64,000 nt of DNA from Streptomyces malaysiensis subsp. samsunensis (GCF_024519315.1 NZ_JANIIC010000028.1:1-64000); one strand, 5' to 3'; positions 43,223 through 53,226 are shown, numbered from the stretch's first letter. Notes: a model not told the origin generated them from the sequence alone. Made by a program: numbers and translations.

Positions 43223-46200
43223 GTGGCGGGTGTGGCGGCGGACGTAGCGGATGAAACCGATGAAACGGGCAAAAAGGATGCGGGTGGGCCGGATGCCGGG
43301 CGGGGTTGGGTAAGGCGGCTGTTCGGCTATTGCTGGCAGTACCGCAGCGATGTGCTGCTCGCCCTGGGTGCCTCGCTGGCCGGGATGGCGGTCATGGCGC
43401 TCGTCCCGCTGGTGCCGAAGCTGATCATCGACGATGTGATCGTCAAGCATGACCGGTCGCTCGCCCCCTGGGCCATCCTGCTGATCGTCGCCGCCCTCGT
43501 GGTGTACGTCCTCACCTACGTCCGCCGCTTCTACGGCGGACGGCTCGCGCTCGACGTCCAGCACGCCCTGCGCACCGAGATGTTCGCGGCCATCGCCCGC
43601 TTCGACGGCCGGCGGCAGGACAAGCTCTCCACCGGCCAGATCATCGGCCGGGCCACCAGCGACCTCCAGCTGATCCAGGGCGTGCTCTTCATGGTGCCGA
43701 TGATGATCGGCAACATCCTGCTCTTCCTGGTCTCGCTCGTCGTGATGGCCGTGCTCTCGCCGCTGCTCACCGTCGTCGCCCTCGCCGTCGCCCCCGCCCT
43801 GTGGATCCTCGCCTCGCGCAGCCGTATCCGGCTCTTCCCCGCCACCTGGTACGCCCAGGGGCAGGCGGCCGCCGTCGCGGGGGTCGTCGACGGGGCCGTG
43901 ACCGGTGTCCGGGTGGTCAAGGGGTTCGGGCAGGAGGCGCAGGAGACCGACAAGCTGCGGGGGGTCGGGCGCCGGCTGTTCGCCGCCCGGCTGCGGACCG
44001 TACGGCTGAACTCCCGCTACACCCCCGCCCTCCAGGCCGTCCCCGCCCTCGGCCAGGTGGCCATGCTGGCGCTCGGTGGCTGGATGGCCACCCGGGGGCA
44101 GATCACCCTCGGCACCTTCGTGGCCTTCTCCACGTACCTCGCCCAGCTCGTGGGCCCGGTGCGGATGCTCACCATGCTTCTGACCATCGGGCAGCAGGCG
44201 CGGGCCGGGGTCGAGCGCGTCTTCGAGCTGATCGACACCGAGCCGGTCATCGACGAGCGCCCCGACGCCCGGGAGCTTCCCGAGGACGCCCCCGCGACCG
44301 TCGAATTCGACCGGGTGGGCTTCGGCTACGACCCCGAGCGCCCGGTGCTGTCCGAGGTGTCCCTGCGGATCGAACCGGGCGAGACCCTGGCCGTCGTGGG
44401 CGCCTCCGGAAGCGGCAAGTCGACGCTGTCCATGCTGCTGCCGCGGTTCTACGACGTGTCGTCCGGGGCGGTGCGGATCGGCGGCCACGATGTGCGGGAG
44501 CTCACTTACGACTCGCTGCGCGGGGCGATCGGGCTGGTGCCGGAGGACAGCTTCCTCTTCTCCGACACCGTGCGCGCCAACCTCGCCTACGGGCTGCCGG
44601 ACGCGAGCGAGGAGCGGATCCGGGCCGCCGCCCGCGCCGCGCAGGCCGACGGCTTCATCTCCGCGCTGCCGGACGGCTATGACACCGAGGTGGGCGAGCA
44701 GGGGCTGACCCTCTCCGGCGGCCAGCGGCAGCGGCTGGCCCTGGCCCGCGCGATCCTCACCGACCCCCGGCTGCTCGTCCTGGACGACGCCACCTCGGCG
44801 GTGGACGCGCGCGTCGAGCACGAGATCCACGAGGCGCTGCGGGGCGTCATGGCGGGCCGTACGACCCTGCTGATCGCCCACCGCCCCTCCACGCTCGCCC
44901 TCGCCGACCGCATCGCGGTCATGGAGCGGGGCCGGGTCGTGGACGTGGGCACCGACAAGGAGCTGCGGGCGCGGAGCGCTGTGTACCGGCGGCTGCTGAC
45001 GGACGACACCGCGTCCGTCGCCGCCCGGGGCGGGGACGATGCGGAGCACGCGGTGGGCCTCGCCGGTGGGTTCGGCGGGGAGGCCGCCGCGACGGCGCTG
45101 GTCGAGCCCTGTCCCTGTCTCGACGGTGAACCGCGCGAAGGCGGCGACCACGCGGCGGAGCTGCGGCCGCGCGGTGGGGACGACCCCGAGCACGCCGACG
45201 GCTGCCCCCGGCCCGGCGGGGTGACCCCCAAGCTGTGGGTGCGGCCCGACGGTGACGGCCGTAAGGACGGCACGGCGGTGGGGACGGGGGCCGTGGCCGG
45301 TGGGCCCGGGCTCGCGGGGGCGCTGTCCGGGATGCCCGCCACACCCGAGCTGCTCGCCAAGGTCGCCGCCCTGCCGCCGGCCACCGACACCCCCGACATC
45401 GACGAGGAGCGGGCCGCCCGCCCCGAGGAGTCGTACGGGCTGCGGCGGCTGCTGCGCGGTTTCGGGGCGCCGCTCGCGGTGGCGCTGCTGCTCGTCGCCG
45501 TGGACGCGATCGCCGGGCTGCTGCTGCCCGTGCTCATCCGGCACGGCATCGACCAGGGTGTCCAGCGGCTCTCGCTGGGCGCGGTGTGGGCCGCGTCCGG
45601 GCTCGCGCTCCTCGTCGTCCTCGCGCAGTGGGCCGCCCAGATCGGCGAGACCCAGATGACCGGGCGGACCGGTGAGCGGGTGCTCTACGCACTGCGTGTG
45701 AAGATCTTCGCGCAGCTCCAGCGGCTCGGTCTCGACTACTACGAGCGCGAGCTCACCGGCAAGATCATGACGCGGATGACCACCGATGTCGACGCGCTGT
45801 CCACGTTCCTCCAGACCGGCCTCGTCACCGCCGTGGTCAGCCTGCTGACCTTCTTCGGCATCCTGGTCGCGCTGCTGATCATCGATGTGGAACTCGCGCT
45901 GGTGGTCTTCCTGACCCTGCCGCCGCTGATCATCGGCACCGTGGTGTTCCGGCGCCGCAGCGTCCAGGCGTACGAACTGGCCCGTGAGCGCGTGAGCGTG
46001 GTCAACGCCGACCTCCAGGAGAGCGTGGCGGGGCTGCGGATCGTGCAGGCGTTCCGCCGCGAGCGGTCCGGCCGGGAGCGGTTCGCCGAGCGCAGCGACG
46101 CCTACCGCCAGGCGCGGGTGCGCGGTCAGCGGCTGATCTCGGTGTACTTCCCGTTCGTCCAGCTGCTGTCGTCCGTGGCCTCCGCGCTGGTGCTCATCGT

Positions 46201-47161
46201 GGGCGCCGGCCGGGTCCAGGACGGCACGCTGACGGCGGGTGCGCTGGTGGCGTATCTCCTCTACATCGACCTGTTCTTCGCCCCGGTCCAGCAGCTCTCC
46301 CAGGTCTTCGACGGCTATCAGCAGGCCACGGTGTCCCTGGGCCGGATCCAGGAGCTGCTGCGCGAGCCCACCTCCACACCGGTCACCGACACCCCGCGCG
46401 AGGTGCGGGCGATGCGCGGCGAGATCGACTTCGACGAGGTGCGGTTCCGGTACGGGGACGGCGAGGAGGCGCTCGCGGGCATCTCGCTCACGATCCCCGC
46501 GGGGCAGACCGTGGCCTTCGTCGGGGAGACCGGGGCGGGGAAGTCCACCCTGGTCAAGCTGGTGGCGCGGTTCTACGACCCGACCGGGGGCGCGGTGCGG
46601 GTGGACGGTGTGGATCTGCGCGAGTTCGACCTCACCGGATACCGCGGCCACCTCGGTGTGGTCCCGCAGGAGCCGTATCTCTTCGCCGGGACGGTGCGCG
46701 ACGCCATCGCCTACGGGCGGCCGGGCGCGAGCGACGCGGAGGTGGAGGCCGCCGCGCGGGCGGTCGGCGCCCATGACATGGTGGCGTCGCTCGACGGTGG
46801 CTATCTGCACGAGGTCTCCGAGCGCGGGCGCAATCTCTCCGCCGGGCAGCGGCAGTTGATCGCGCTGGCACGCGCCGAGCTGGTGAACCCGGACATCCTG
46901 CTGCTCGACGAGGCCACGGCCGCGCTCGATCTGGCCACCGAGGCCCTGGTCAACCAGGCCACGGATCGTCTGACGGGACGGCGCACCACACTGGTCGTCG
47001 CACACCGGCTGACCACCGCCGCCCGTGCGGACCGGGTGGTGGTCCTGGACCACGGCCGGGTCGTCGAGGACGGCACTCATGAGGAGCTGGTGGCGCGGGA
47101 CGGCCGGTACGCCGCGCTGTGGCGCACCTTCATGGGCGAGACGGCCCCCGCCGTCGCGTAA
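43223..47161 (+). CDS. fused heterodimer-type ABC exporter, 1312 aa
   Basis: Two ABC exporter halves in one chain: TMD1 about 45-320, NBD1 about 355-590, linker 600-725, TMD2 735-1020, NBD2 about 1065-1300. NBD1 has Walker A GASGSGKST (about 393), LSGGQ, but Q-loop Glu (VPEDSFLF) and LVLDDATSAVD with Asp in place of the catalytic Glu. NBD2 has GETGAGKST (about 1099), VPQEPYLF, LSAGQ and canonical LLLDEATAALD. So one ATP site is degenerate, as in TM287/288-type heterodimers. GTG 43223 follows GGGAGG. The linker has clustered Cys (PCPCLD, DGCPRP). Exported substrate unknown; drug/lipid exporters are the usual family role. Confidence 0.95.
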   Translation: MAGVAADVADETDETGKKDAGGPDAGRGWVRRLFGYCWQYRSDVLLALGASLAGMAVMALVPLVPKLIIDDVIVKHDRSLAPWAILLIVAALVVYVLTYVRRFYGGRLALDVQHALRTEMFAAIARFDGRRQDKLSTGQIIGRATSDLQLIQGVLFMVPMMIGNILLFLVSLVVMAVLSPLLTVVALAVAPALWILASRSRIRLFPATWYAQGQAAAVAGVVDGAVTGVRVVKGFGQEAQETDKLRGVGRRLFAARLRTVRLNSRYTPALQAVPALGQVAMLALGGWMATRGQITLGTFVAFSTYLAQLVGPVRMLTMLLTIGQQARAGVERVFELIDTEPVIDERPDARELPEDAPATVEFDRVGFGYDPERPVLSEVSLRIEPGETLAVVGASGSGKSTLSMLLPRFYDVSSGAVRIGGHDVRELTYDSLRGAIGLVPEDSFLFSDTVRANLAYGLPDASEERIRAAARAAQADGFISALPDGYDTEVGEQGLTLSGGQRQRLALARAILTDPRLLVLDDATSAVDARVEHEIHEALRGVMAGRTTLLIAHRPSTLALADRIAVMERGRVVDVGTDKELRARSAVYRRLLTDDTASVAARGGDDAEHAVGLAGGFGGEAAATALVEPCPCLDGEPREGGDHAAELRPRGGDDPEHADGCPRPGGVTPKLWVRPDGDGRKDGTAVGTGAVAGGPGLAGALSGMPATPELLAKVAALPPATDTPDIDEERAARPEESYGLRRLLRGFGAPLAVALLLVAVDAIAGLLLPVLIRHGIDQGVQRLSLGAVWAASGLALLVVLAQWAAQIGETQMTGRTGERVLYALRVKIFAQLQRLGLDYYERELTGKIMTRMTTDVDALSTFLQTGLVTAVVSLLTFFGILVALLIIDVELALVVFLTLPPLIIGTVVFRRRSVQAYELARERVSVVNADLQESVAGLRIVQAFRRERSGRERFAERSDAYRQARVRGQRLISVYFPFVQLLSSVASALVLIVGAGRVQDGTLTAGALVAYLLYIDLFFAPVQQLSQVFDGYQQATVSLGRIQELLREPTSTPVTDTPREVRAMRGEIDFDEVRFRYGDGEEALAGISLTIPAGQTVAFVGETGAGKSTLVKLVARFYDPTGGAVRVDGVDLREFDLTGYRGHLGVVPQEPYLFAGTVRDAIAYGRPGASDAEVEAAARAVGAHDMVASLDGGYLHEVSERGRNLSAGQRQLIALARAELVNPDILLLDEATAALDLATEALVNQATDRLTGRRTTLVVAHRLTTAARADRVVVLDHGRVVEDGTHEELVARDGRYAALWRTFMGETAPAVA

Positions 47162-47164
47162 ACG

Positions 47165-47308
47165 CTCCGCTAAGCGCTCCGCTGGGAGTGCCGGGATGCG
47201 TCTCGGCCGTCTGCGGTGCTCGGCCGGCTGCGGCGCCGTCGTGGCCGGTCGCGCCCACGCGGCGGAGCCGCATATCGACACAGGCCCGCGCCCCTTCGGG
47301 GCGGTAAC
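47165..47308 (-). repeat. intergenic repeat element, copy B (reverse orientation)
   Basis: Begins 4 bases after the ABC exporter stop. Read on the minus strand it carries the same blocks as copy A: CGCCCCGAAGGGGCG (47289-47303), TGTGTCGATATGCGGCTCCG, GCGACCGGCCACGACGGCGC, then GGCACTCCCAGCGGAGCGCT. Confidence 0.82.
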
Positions 47309-47342
47309 GCTCAGCGTTCGCTCGCTGTTACGTACGGTAACC

Positions 47343-47786
47343 TCATGGTTCCATGCCGCTGGCCCTCGCTATGCCCTCCACCTCCCGCCGGTCCCGCTCC
47401 CGCTGCTCCGCCTCGGCCGCCACCCGCTGCTTGTGGCGGTGCAGGAAATCGGGGTCCCCGGCCCGCTCCTGAGGCACCAGCACCTTCATGCCCTTGGCGT
47501 GCGGGCTGTCGCCGAGGTCGACCACCACTCGCTCGTCCTGGGAGGTGAGCAGGCCGAACAGCACCAGCAACTCGGCCTGGAGAGCGGGGGTGAACAGCTC
47601 CTTCTCCTCCGGCCCCATCCCGAGTTCGTACGTCCCCCCGCGGACGGCAGGTGAGGTGCTCAGCTCGCGCAGCAGCCGCATCAGCAGCTCGAGGGAGCGA
47701 GGATCGATTCGTTCCTGCAATTCGGTCAGATACTGCGTCAGTCGCTCGGCCCGTTCACTCCGGTCGTACCGTTCGTCTCGGTCCAT
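47343..47786 (-). CDS. hypothetical protein, charged, 147 aa
   Basis: 147 residues starting MDRDERYDRSERAERL. Highly charged and helical (LTQYLTELQERIDPRSLELL, MRLLRELSTSP; C-terminal RHKQRVAAEAEQRERDRREV is coiled-coil-like), with a central VVVDLGDSPHAKGMKVLVPQ strand pair. There is no signal or membrane segment. ATG 47786 is preferred over 47807. It is convergent with the ABC exporter; the repeat element B lies in between. I do not recognise a family. Confidence 0.78.
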   Translation of the reverse strand: MDRDERYDRSERAERLTQYLTELQERIDPRSLELLMRLLRELSTSPAVRGGTYELGMGPEEKELFTPALQAELLVLFGLLTSQDERVVVDLGDSPHAKGMKVLVPQERAGDPDFLHRHKQRVAAEAEQRERDRREVEGIARASGMEP

Positions 47787-47968
47787 ACAGGCAGCATGAG
47801 CCATCACAGCCCGCTACGAAAGAGGGCGACGGTAACAACTCTCCGTATTCGGCGTCGGGTTGGAGCACCGACGACCTCTGGCGACCCGAGTGTGTGCCCG
47901 GATAGGTTCTCGGCGGCCTGTGCGATTTCACAGGGCAAAGGGTTCCAACGGCAACAAGGGGAGGGTGC

Positions 47969-49372
47969 ATGCGCAAGATGCTCAGATGGCTGTTGTCGCT
48001 CGCGATACTGGTGGGGACGGTCGGTGCGGGCGCCGGAGGCGCGTCCGCGGCACCGGCCGCCCCCGCCCAGCCGGATATCAAGGAACGCGTCCTGGCGATT
48101 CCCGGAATGCGTTTTGTGGAGGAGCAGCCTTACGACGGCTATCGCTTCCTCGTCTTCAGCTACGCCCAGCCGGTGGACCACCGGCATCCGTCCAAGGGCA
48201 CCTTCCAGCAGCGGTTCACCCTGCTGCACAAGGCCACCGACCGGCCCACGGTCTTCTACACCTCGGGCTACAACGTCACCACCGCGCCGCGCCGCAGTGA
48301 GCCGACGCAGATCGTGGACGGCAACCAGGTGTCCATGGAGTACCGTTTCTTCACTCCCTCCCGGCCGCAGCCCGCCGACTGGTCCAAGCTGGACATCTGG
48401 CAGGCCGCGAGCGACCAGCACCGCCTCTTCCGGGCCCTGAAGCCCCTCTACGGCAAGAAGTGGCTGGCCACCGGCGGCAGCAAGGGCGGTATGACGGCCA
48501 CCTACTACCGCCGCTTCTATCCGCGGGACATGGACGGCACCGTCGCGTATGTCGCGCCCAACGACGTGGCCGACAAGGAGGACTCCGCCTACGACCGCTT
48601 CTTCGCGGGCGTCGGCACGGCCGAATGCCGCACCAGGCTCAACGCGGTGCAGCACGAGGCGCTGGTGCGCCGCGACGAGATCGTGAAGCGCTATCAGAAG
48701 TGGGCGGACGACGAGAAGCAGACCTTCACCGTCGTCGGCAGCGCCGACAAGGCGTACGAGAACGTCGTCCTGGACCTGGTGTGGGCCTTCTGGCAATACC
48801 ACCTGCTGAAGGACTGCGCGGACGTGCCCGCCACGACCGCGTCAACCGATGAGCTCTACGGCTTCATCGACGAGATCTCGGGCTTCTCCGCCTACACCGA
48901 CCAGGGCCTGGAGACCTACACGCCGTACTACTACCAGGCGGGCACCGAGCTCGGCTCGCCCACCTTCGAGACCCCGCACCTGGACGGGCTGCTGCGCTAC
49001 CCCGGTATTTACGCCCCGCGCAGCTATGTGCCGCGCGACATTCCGATGCGCTTCAAGCCGGCCGCGATGCGGGACATCGACCGCTGGGTGCGGCAGGACG
49101 CCCACCGGATGCTCTTCGTCTACGGCCAGAACGACCCGTGGGGCGCCGAGCGCTTCCGGGTCGGCAAGGGCGCCAAGGACGCGTTCGTCTACACGGTCGC
49201 CGGTGGCAACCACGGCTCCAGCATCGCCCAGCTGGCCGCCGGGGAGAAGGCCAAGGCCACGGCGGAGGTGCAGCAGTGGGCGGGCGTCAGCACGACGAGC
49301 CGGCCGCTCGCCCGGCATGACGCGAAGCTGGACCGCCGCGAGGTCGAACGGCAGCCGGTGCTGCGGCCGTAA
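47969..49372 (+). CDS. secreted S37-family tripeptidyl aminopeptidase-like peptidase
   Basis: 467 residues. Sec signal peptide (about 1-28, AGGASA|AP) then an alpha/beta-hydrolase serine peptidase of the S37 (PS-10) family typical of Streptomyces. The catalytic triad can be seen as Ser171 (TGGSKGGM), Asp389 (YGQNDPWG) and His415 (GGNHGS). It would remove tripeptides (often Pro-containing) from proteins or peptides in the medium. Start ATG 47969 after GGGGAGG. A very strong terminator follows. Divergent from the 147-residue hypothetical gene. Confidence 0.93.
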   Translation: MRKMLRWLLSLAILVGTVGAGAGGASAAPAAPAQPDIKERVLAIPGMRFVEEQPYDGYRFLVFSYAQPVDHRHPSKGTFQQRFTLLHKATDRPTVFYTSGYNVTTAPRRSEPTQIVDGNQVSMEYRFFTPSRPQPADWSKLDIWQAASDQHRLFRALKPLYGKKWLATGGSKGGMTATYYRRFYPRDMDGTVAYVAPNDVADKEDSAYDRFFAGVGTAECRTRLNAVQHEALVRRDEIVKRYQKWADDEKQTFTVVGSADKAYENVVLDLVWAFWQYHLLKDCADVPATTASTDELYGFIDEISGFSAYTDQGLETYTPYYYQAGTELGSPTFETPHLDGLLRYPGIYAPRSYVPRDIPMRFKPAAMRDIDRWVRQDAHRMLFVYGQNDPWGAERFRVGKGAKDAFVYTVAGGNHGSSIAQLAAGEKAKATAEVQQWAGVSTTSRPLARHDAKLDRREVERQPVLRP

Positions 49373-49392
49373 CGGGCCCGGTTCCGCGGCAG

Positions 49393-49422
49393 AAAGGGCG
49401 TCCGCCCCGGCGGACGCCCTTT
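49393..49422 (+). terminator. rho-independent terminator of the S37 peptidase gene
   Basis: 13-bp perfect stem (49393-49405 with 49410-49422), 4-base loop, then a T-run. It starts 21 bases after the stop and could serve the converging nagZ-like gene too. The arm AAGGGCGTCCGC recurs at 57121. Confidence 0.93.
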
Positions 49423-49452
49423 TCGCATGCGAATGACCGACCTGACGGCCGC

Positions 49453-51381
49453 TCAGTACGTCAGCCCGTGCCCGATCGGGTACAGCTCCCGGGACGGGTC
49501 GTCCGCGCGCTCCACCGCGACCGGCAGCTTGCCGCGCGGGGTGGCCCGGCCCGCGATGACCCGGGCGGCGGCGCGCAGCTCCACATCCGTCCAGCAGTAC
49601 GTGGCCAGCGACGCCCCGGGCGCCGTGCCGCGCCCGCCCAGCCGCGCGATGTCGTACGGATTGCTCAGCGCCAGGTGCACCACCGGCACACCGGTGGCCA
49701 CCAGCCGCGCCACCAGGGTGCGCTGGGTGGATCCGGCCACCATGTCGTACGTCGTCACGATCACCGCGTCCCGCCCGCGCGCCGCGGCGACCGCCGCCTC
49801 GATCCGCTCCGGCGAGGGGCCGGGCGAGCTGCCCGTGCCGGTGGGCAGCGCCTCCGCCCGGAAGCCGAGCCCCGACAGGGCCCGGGTCAGGACGGCCGTC
49901 GGCGGGCCGCCGGTGCCCGAGGGCGCGGCCGCGTCCACGCCCACCACGAGCACATCGCGGTGGCGGCGCGGCGACAGCGGCAGCAGCCCGCCGCGGTTGG
50001 TGATCAAAGTGGTGGTGCGCTCGGCGATCCGGTCGGCGGTGGCGCGGTGCTCCCGGGTGCCCACCGTGCGGTTGACGGCGCGGTCGCTGGTGTACGGATC
50101 GTCGAACAGCCCCCGGCGCGCCTTGAGCTCCAGTATGCGCCGCAGCGAACGGTCGATCCGGTCCTCGTCGAGCTCACCCGACCGGACGGCCTTGCGCACG
50201 CCCTCGAAGGCGAGGGACAGCTTCGGCGGATTCAGCAGCTGGTCCACACCCGCCTTGAGCGCGAGCACCGGCACCCGGTCGTCGCCGTACTTCTTCCGCA
50301 CCCCCTGCATCCCGAGCGAATCGGTGACCACCACCCCGTCGTAGCCCAGCTCTTTGCGGAGCACACCGGTGAGGATGGGGCGGGAGAGCGTGGCGGGGTC
50401 GTCGGCCGGATCGAGCGCGGGGAACAGCAGATGCGCCGTCATGATCGAGTCGATTCCGGCCTCGATCGCGGCCCGGAACGGCGGCGCGTCCAGCCGCTCC
50501 CACTCCTTGCGGGAGTGGGTGATCCGCGGAAGGCCCACATGGCTGTCCACGCTGGTGTCGCCGTGGCCGGGGAAGTGCTTGGCGGTGGCCGCGACCCCGG
50601 CGCTCTGATAGCCCTCCACCTGGGCCGCCACCAGCCGGGCCACGGCCTTCGGATCGGCCCCGAAGGAACGCACCCCGATCACCGGGTTGGCGGGGTTGAC
50701 GTTGACGTCCGCGATCGGGGCGTAGTCCTGCCGGATGCCGAGCGCGGCCAGCTCCGCCCCCGCGGTGCGGGCGGCCGTACGGGCGTCGGCCGCGCTCCCG
50801 CCCGCGCCGAGCGCCATGGCGCCCGGGAACTGCGTGGCGGGCGCGCCGACCCGGGCGACGGTGCCGTACTCCTGGTCGGTGGAGATCAGGACGGGGACGG
50901 GCACGGAGGCGGCCAGCGCGGCCTTCTGGATGCCATTGGAGAGCCCGGCCACCTGATGGGGGCTGCGGATGTTGTGCGCCCATCCGATGTACATCACCCC
51001 GCCCACGTGGTACTTCGCGATCAGCTCGGCGGCGTTGTCGACGCCGATGTCCTTACGGTTGGCCGCGACATCGGCGGGGTCGGGGTGGGTGGCCGAATCG
51101 CCGTACACCCGCATCACGAAGAGCTGGCCGATCTTCTGGTCCAGCGTCATCCGCCCGATGAGCTCGTCGATCCGCCGGCGGTCGCGCTCATGGTCCCGGC
51201 CGGGCTGGGTGGTGGGCCGGGAGGGGCTTGCCGAGGCGCCGCCGGAGGCGGGGCGGCGCGCGGGGGCGACGGGCGCGGGGGAGCTGTCCGCCGGCGCGCT
51301 GCACGCACCGGCCGCCGCACCGGCCGCCGTGGCGGCCAGGGCGGTGGTGAGCAGGGCGCGGCGAGACGTCGTCGTGTGCAC
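49453..51381 (-). CDS. NagZ-type beta-N-acetylhexosaminidase (GH3), lipoprotein
   Basis: 642 residues from GTG 51381 (AAGGAG 5-10 bases before; ATG 51396 is in frame but unsupported). Tat-like signal SRRALLTT and lipobox AAGAC, then Ser/Pro linker. GH3 barrel with the NagZ signature KHFPGHGDTSVDSH (about 268-281; the His is the acid/base) and the nucleophile Asp in VVTDSLGM (about 353). It cleaves GlcNAc from muropeptides or chitooligomers outside the cell, complementing hexA and glmS in this window. A C-terminal GH3-associated domain (about 420-640) ends in GRATPRGKLPVAVE and YPIGHGLTY. Confidence 0.92.
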   Translation of the reverse strand: MHTTTSRRALLTTALAATAAGAAAGACSAPADSSPAPVAPARRPASGGASASPSRPTTQPGRDHERDRRRIDELIGRMTLDQKIGQLFVMRVYGDSATHPDPADVAANRKDIGVDNAAELIAKYHVGGVMYIGWAHNIRSPHQVAGLSNGIQKAALAASVPVPVLISTDQEYGTVARVGAPATQFPGAMALGAGGSAADARTAARTAGAELAALGIRQDYAPIADVNVNPANPVIGVRSFGADPKAVARLVAAQVEGYQSAGVAATAKHFPGHGDTSVDSHVGLPRITHSRKEWERLDAPPFRAAIEAGIDSIMTAHLLFPALDPADDPATLSRPILTGVLRKELGYDGVVVTDSLGMQGVRKKYGDDRVPVLALKAGVDQLLNPPKLSLAFEGVRKAVRSGELDEDRIDRSLRRILELKARRGLFDDPYTSDRAVNRTVGTREHRATADRIAERTTTLITNRGGLLPLSPRRHRDVLVVGVDAAAPSGTGGPPTAVLTRALSGLGFRAEALPTGTGSSPGPSPERIEAAVAAARGRDAVIVTTYDMVAGSTQRTLVARLVATGVPVVHLALSNPYDIARLGGRGTAPGASLATYCWTDVELRAAARVIAGRATPRGKLPVAVERADDPSRELYPIGHGLTY

Positions 51382-51849
51382 CCGCACTCCTTCCATGGGA
51401 CGTTCGGAGGGGGCGGCCAGAGGTGTGCAGGACACGCTGGGACACAAACCGCGGCCGGGTCAAGCAGAGTTGGTCTTTTTTGATCGCCGGGAAGCGTAGG
51501 GGGAAAGTCTGGTTAAAGCCGGTGGGCTGGGAGCTTGTGCATGTCCGGCACTAGGCTGTTGACCGGGTGTGTTTCGGGCCGGTCGAGGTGGAGCAGCCCG
51601 TTCGACGGGTGTAGGGCCGGGCTCCGCGGCGGCCCCCCGCGCCGCCGACGCTCTGGGAGGGGTGTCGCGCCGGCGGCGGGGTGCTGCTGGCCGCGACGGC
51701 GGAGCGGTGGTCAGCGACGCAGCCAGCGACGAAGCCGATTACCGCCGCGCGGAGACTCCCCATCAGCACGCCGCTTCGACGCGCGGCGGCCCGCGCCGGT
51801 TCCGCGCATGGCACGCATACCGCGAATCGGTGAGGAGCGGGGCGGTACG

Positions 51850-52305
51850 CGCCCAAAGCGGCTGCGGTGGAGGTGGCTGGGGCTGAGGCGGCTGCGGTCG
51901 AGGTGGTCGTGGCTGAGGTGGTTGCGGTCTACGTGGCTGCGGTCGAAGTGTTGGCCGTCCGACGTGGTCGCGGCCGAGGTCGCCGCCGCCGATGTGGCGG
52001 CGCCCGATGTGGCTGCTGCCCGAAGCGGCCGCTGTCCGGCGTGGTTGCGCTCGAAGCGGCCGCCGTTCGACGTGGCCGCTGTCCGGCGTGGTCGCGGCCG
52101 AGGTCGCCGCCGCCGAAGTGGCGGTGCCCGATGTGGCTGAGGTCGACGTGGCCGTAGCCGACATGGTTGCTGCCCGACATGGTCGCCGTCCGGCGTGGTT
52201 GCGCTCGACGCGGTCGCTGTCCGACGTGGTCGCTGTCCGCCGCGGTCGCTGTCCGCCGCGGCCGCCGCCCGCCGCGGCCGCCGTGCGACGTGGTCGCGTT
52301 CGGTG
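51850..52305. repeat. degenerate repeats in the interval between nagZ and the LysR gene
   Basis: The 930-base gap (51382-52311) contains no supported gene. From about 51850 on, short words (GTGGTCGCGGCCGAGGTCGC, CGTGGCCGCTGTCC) recur imperfectly; the first is at 51965 and again at 52089, 124 bp apart. Composition drifts to GC-rich pseudo-codons, giving open frames with no ribosome sites. The stretch before 51550 holds promoter-like AT-richer DNA (TTGGTCTTTTTTGATCGCC) in front of nagZ. Confidence 0.7.
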
Positions 52306-52311
52306 GGCCGG

Positions 52312-53226
52312 TCAACCGGTGCGTTGCGGCCAGAGGCCGCCCAGCAGGCGCACCGTTTCGGTGATGGCCGGGCGGCGGGCCGCGCCGGGGCGCCACAGGG
52401 CGTACAGCCGCCGTACCGGGACCGGCTCCAGGGGCAGCGCCAGCACCCCGTCCGGCAGCGGGCCGCGCCCCAGACGGGGCATGAGGGCGACGCCGAGACC
52501 GGCCGCCACCAGGGCGATCTGGGTGTGGTTCTCCGCCGCCTGATATGCCAGGTCCGGCTCATGGCCCGAGGCGCGCAGCGTACGCACCAGCCAGTCGTGG
52601 CACACCGACCCGGGCGGCTGGCAGATCCACCGCTGGCCCGGCAGGTCCGCGCGGCGCAGCGGCCGCCGTGCGGCCCGTTCGGCCAGCGGATGTCCGGCCG
52701 GTACGAGCAGATCGCACAGGTCGTCCCCGATGACCGCCCGTTCCTGCCCCTCCGGGGCGGGCAGCGGGGCGATGTCCCAGTCATGCGCCACCGCGAGGTC
52801 GATGACGCCCTGTGTCACCAGGTCCACCGACAGATGCGGGTCCACTTCGAGCAGCCGGGCGTCCAGTGCGGGGTGTTCGGCCTTGAGGGCGGCCAGCACC
52901 ACGGGCATCAGCCCGCGCGCCGCCGAGGCGAAGGCGCCGATCACCAGCCGTCCCATCGGCTGCCCGCGCCGCTCCTCCAGGGTGGTCTCGGCCTTCTCGA
53001 CGATGGCGAGCAGCTGCTGGGCGGTGGCGGCCAGATGCCGGGCCGCGTCGGTCAGCGCGATGCCCCGGCCCTGCCGCTCCAGCAGGGTCGTCCGGGTCTC
53101 CCGCTCCAACTTGGCGATCTGCTGCGAGACGGCGGACGGGGTGTAGCCGAGCGCGGTCGCGGCGGCGCTGACCGAGCCGTGTACGGACACCGCGTGCAGG
53201 GCCCGCAGTCGGCCCAGATCCAGCAC
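52312..53226 (-). CDS. LysR-family transcriptional regulator
   Basis: 304 residues: LysR HTH at about 3-62 (GRLRALHAVSVHGSVSAAAT, then TPSAVSQQIAKLERE) and a LysR effector domain (about 92-290; GRLVIGAFASAARGLMPVVL). It is divergent from the EamA transporter with 98 bases between; LysR proteins usually control such a neighbour. The gap contains CCTTTAACCGTTACTGC, which may include the operator, but no clean T-N11-A pair is evident. Confidence 0.9.
   Translation of the reverse strand: MLDLGRLRALHAVSVHGSVSAAATALGYTPSAVSQQIAKLERETRTTLLERQGRGIALTDAARHLAATAQQLLAIVEKAETTLEERRGQPMGRLVIGAFASAARGLMPVVLAALKAEHPALDARLLEVDPHLSVDLVTQGVIDLAVAHDWDIAPLPAPEGQERAVIGDDLCDLLVPAGHPLAERAARRPLRRADLPGQRWICQPPGSVCHDWLVRTLRASGHEPDLAYQAAENHTQIALVAAGLGVALMPRLGRGPLPDGVLALPLEPVPVRRLYALWRPGAARRPAITETVRLLGGLWPQRTG

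Noticed and set aside
43217..47281. 1354-residue open frame on the minus strand
   Set aside because: It is the antisense shadow of the ABC exporter in GC-rich codon phase; no ribosome site and Arg/Gly/His-rich composition.
51455..51485. DasR site before nagZ (TTGGTCTTTTTTGATC)
   Set aside because: Only the first half resembles a dre site; the second half does not match.
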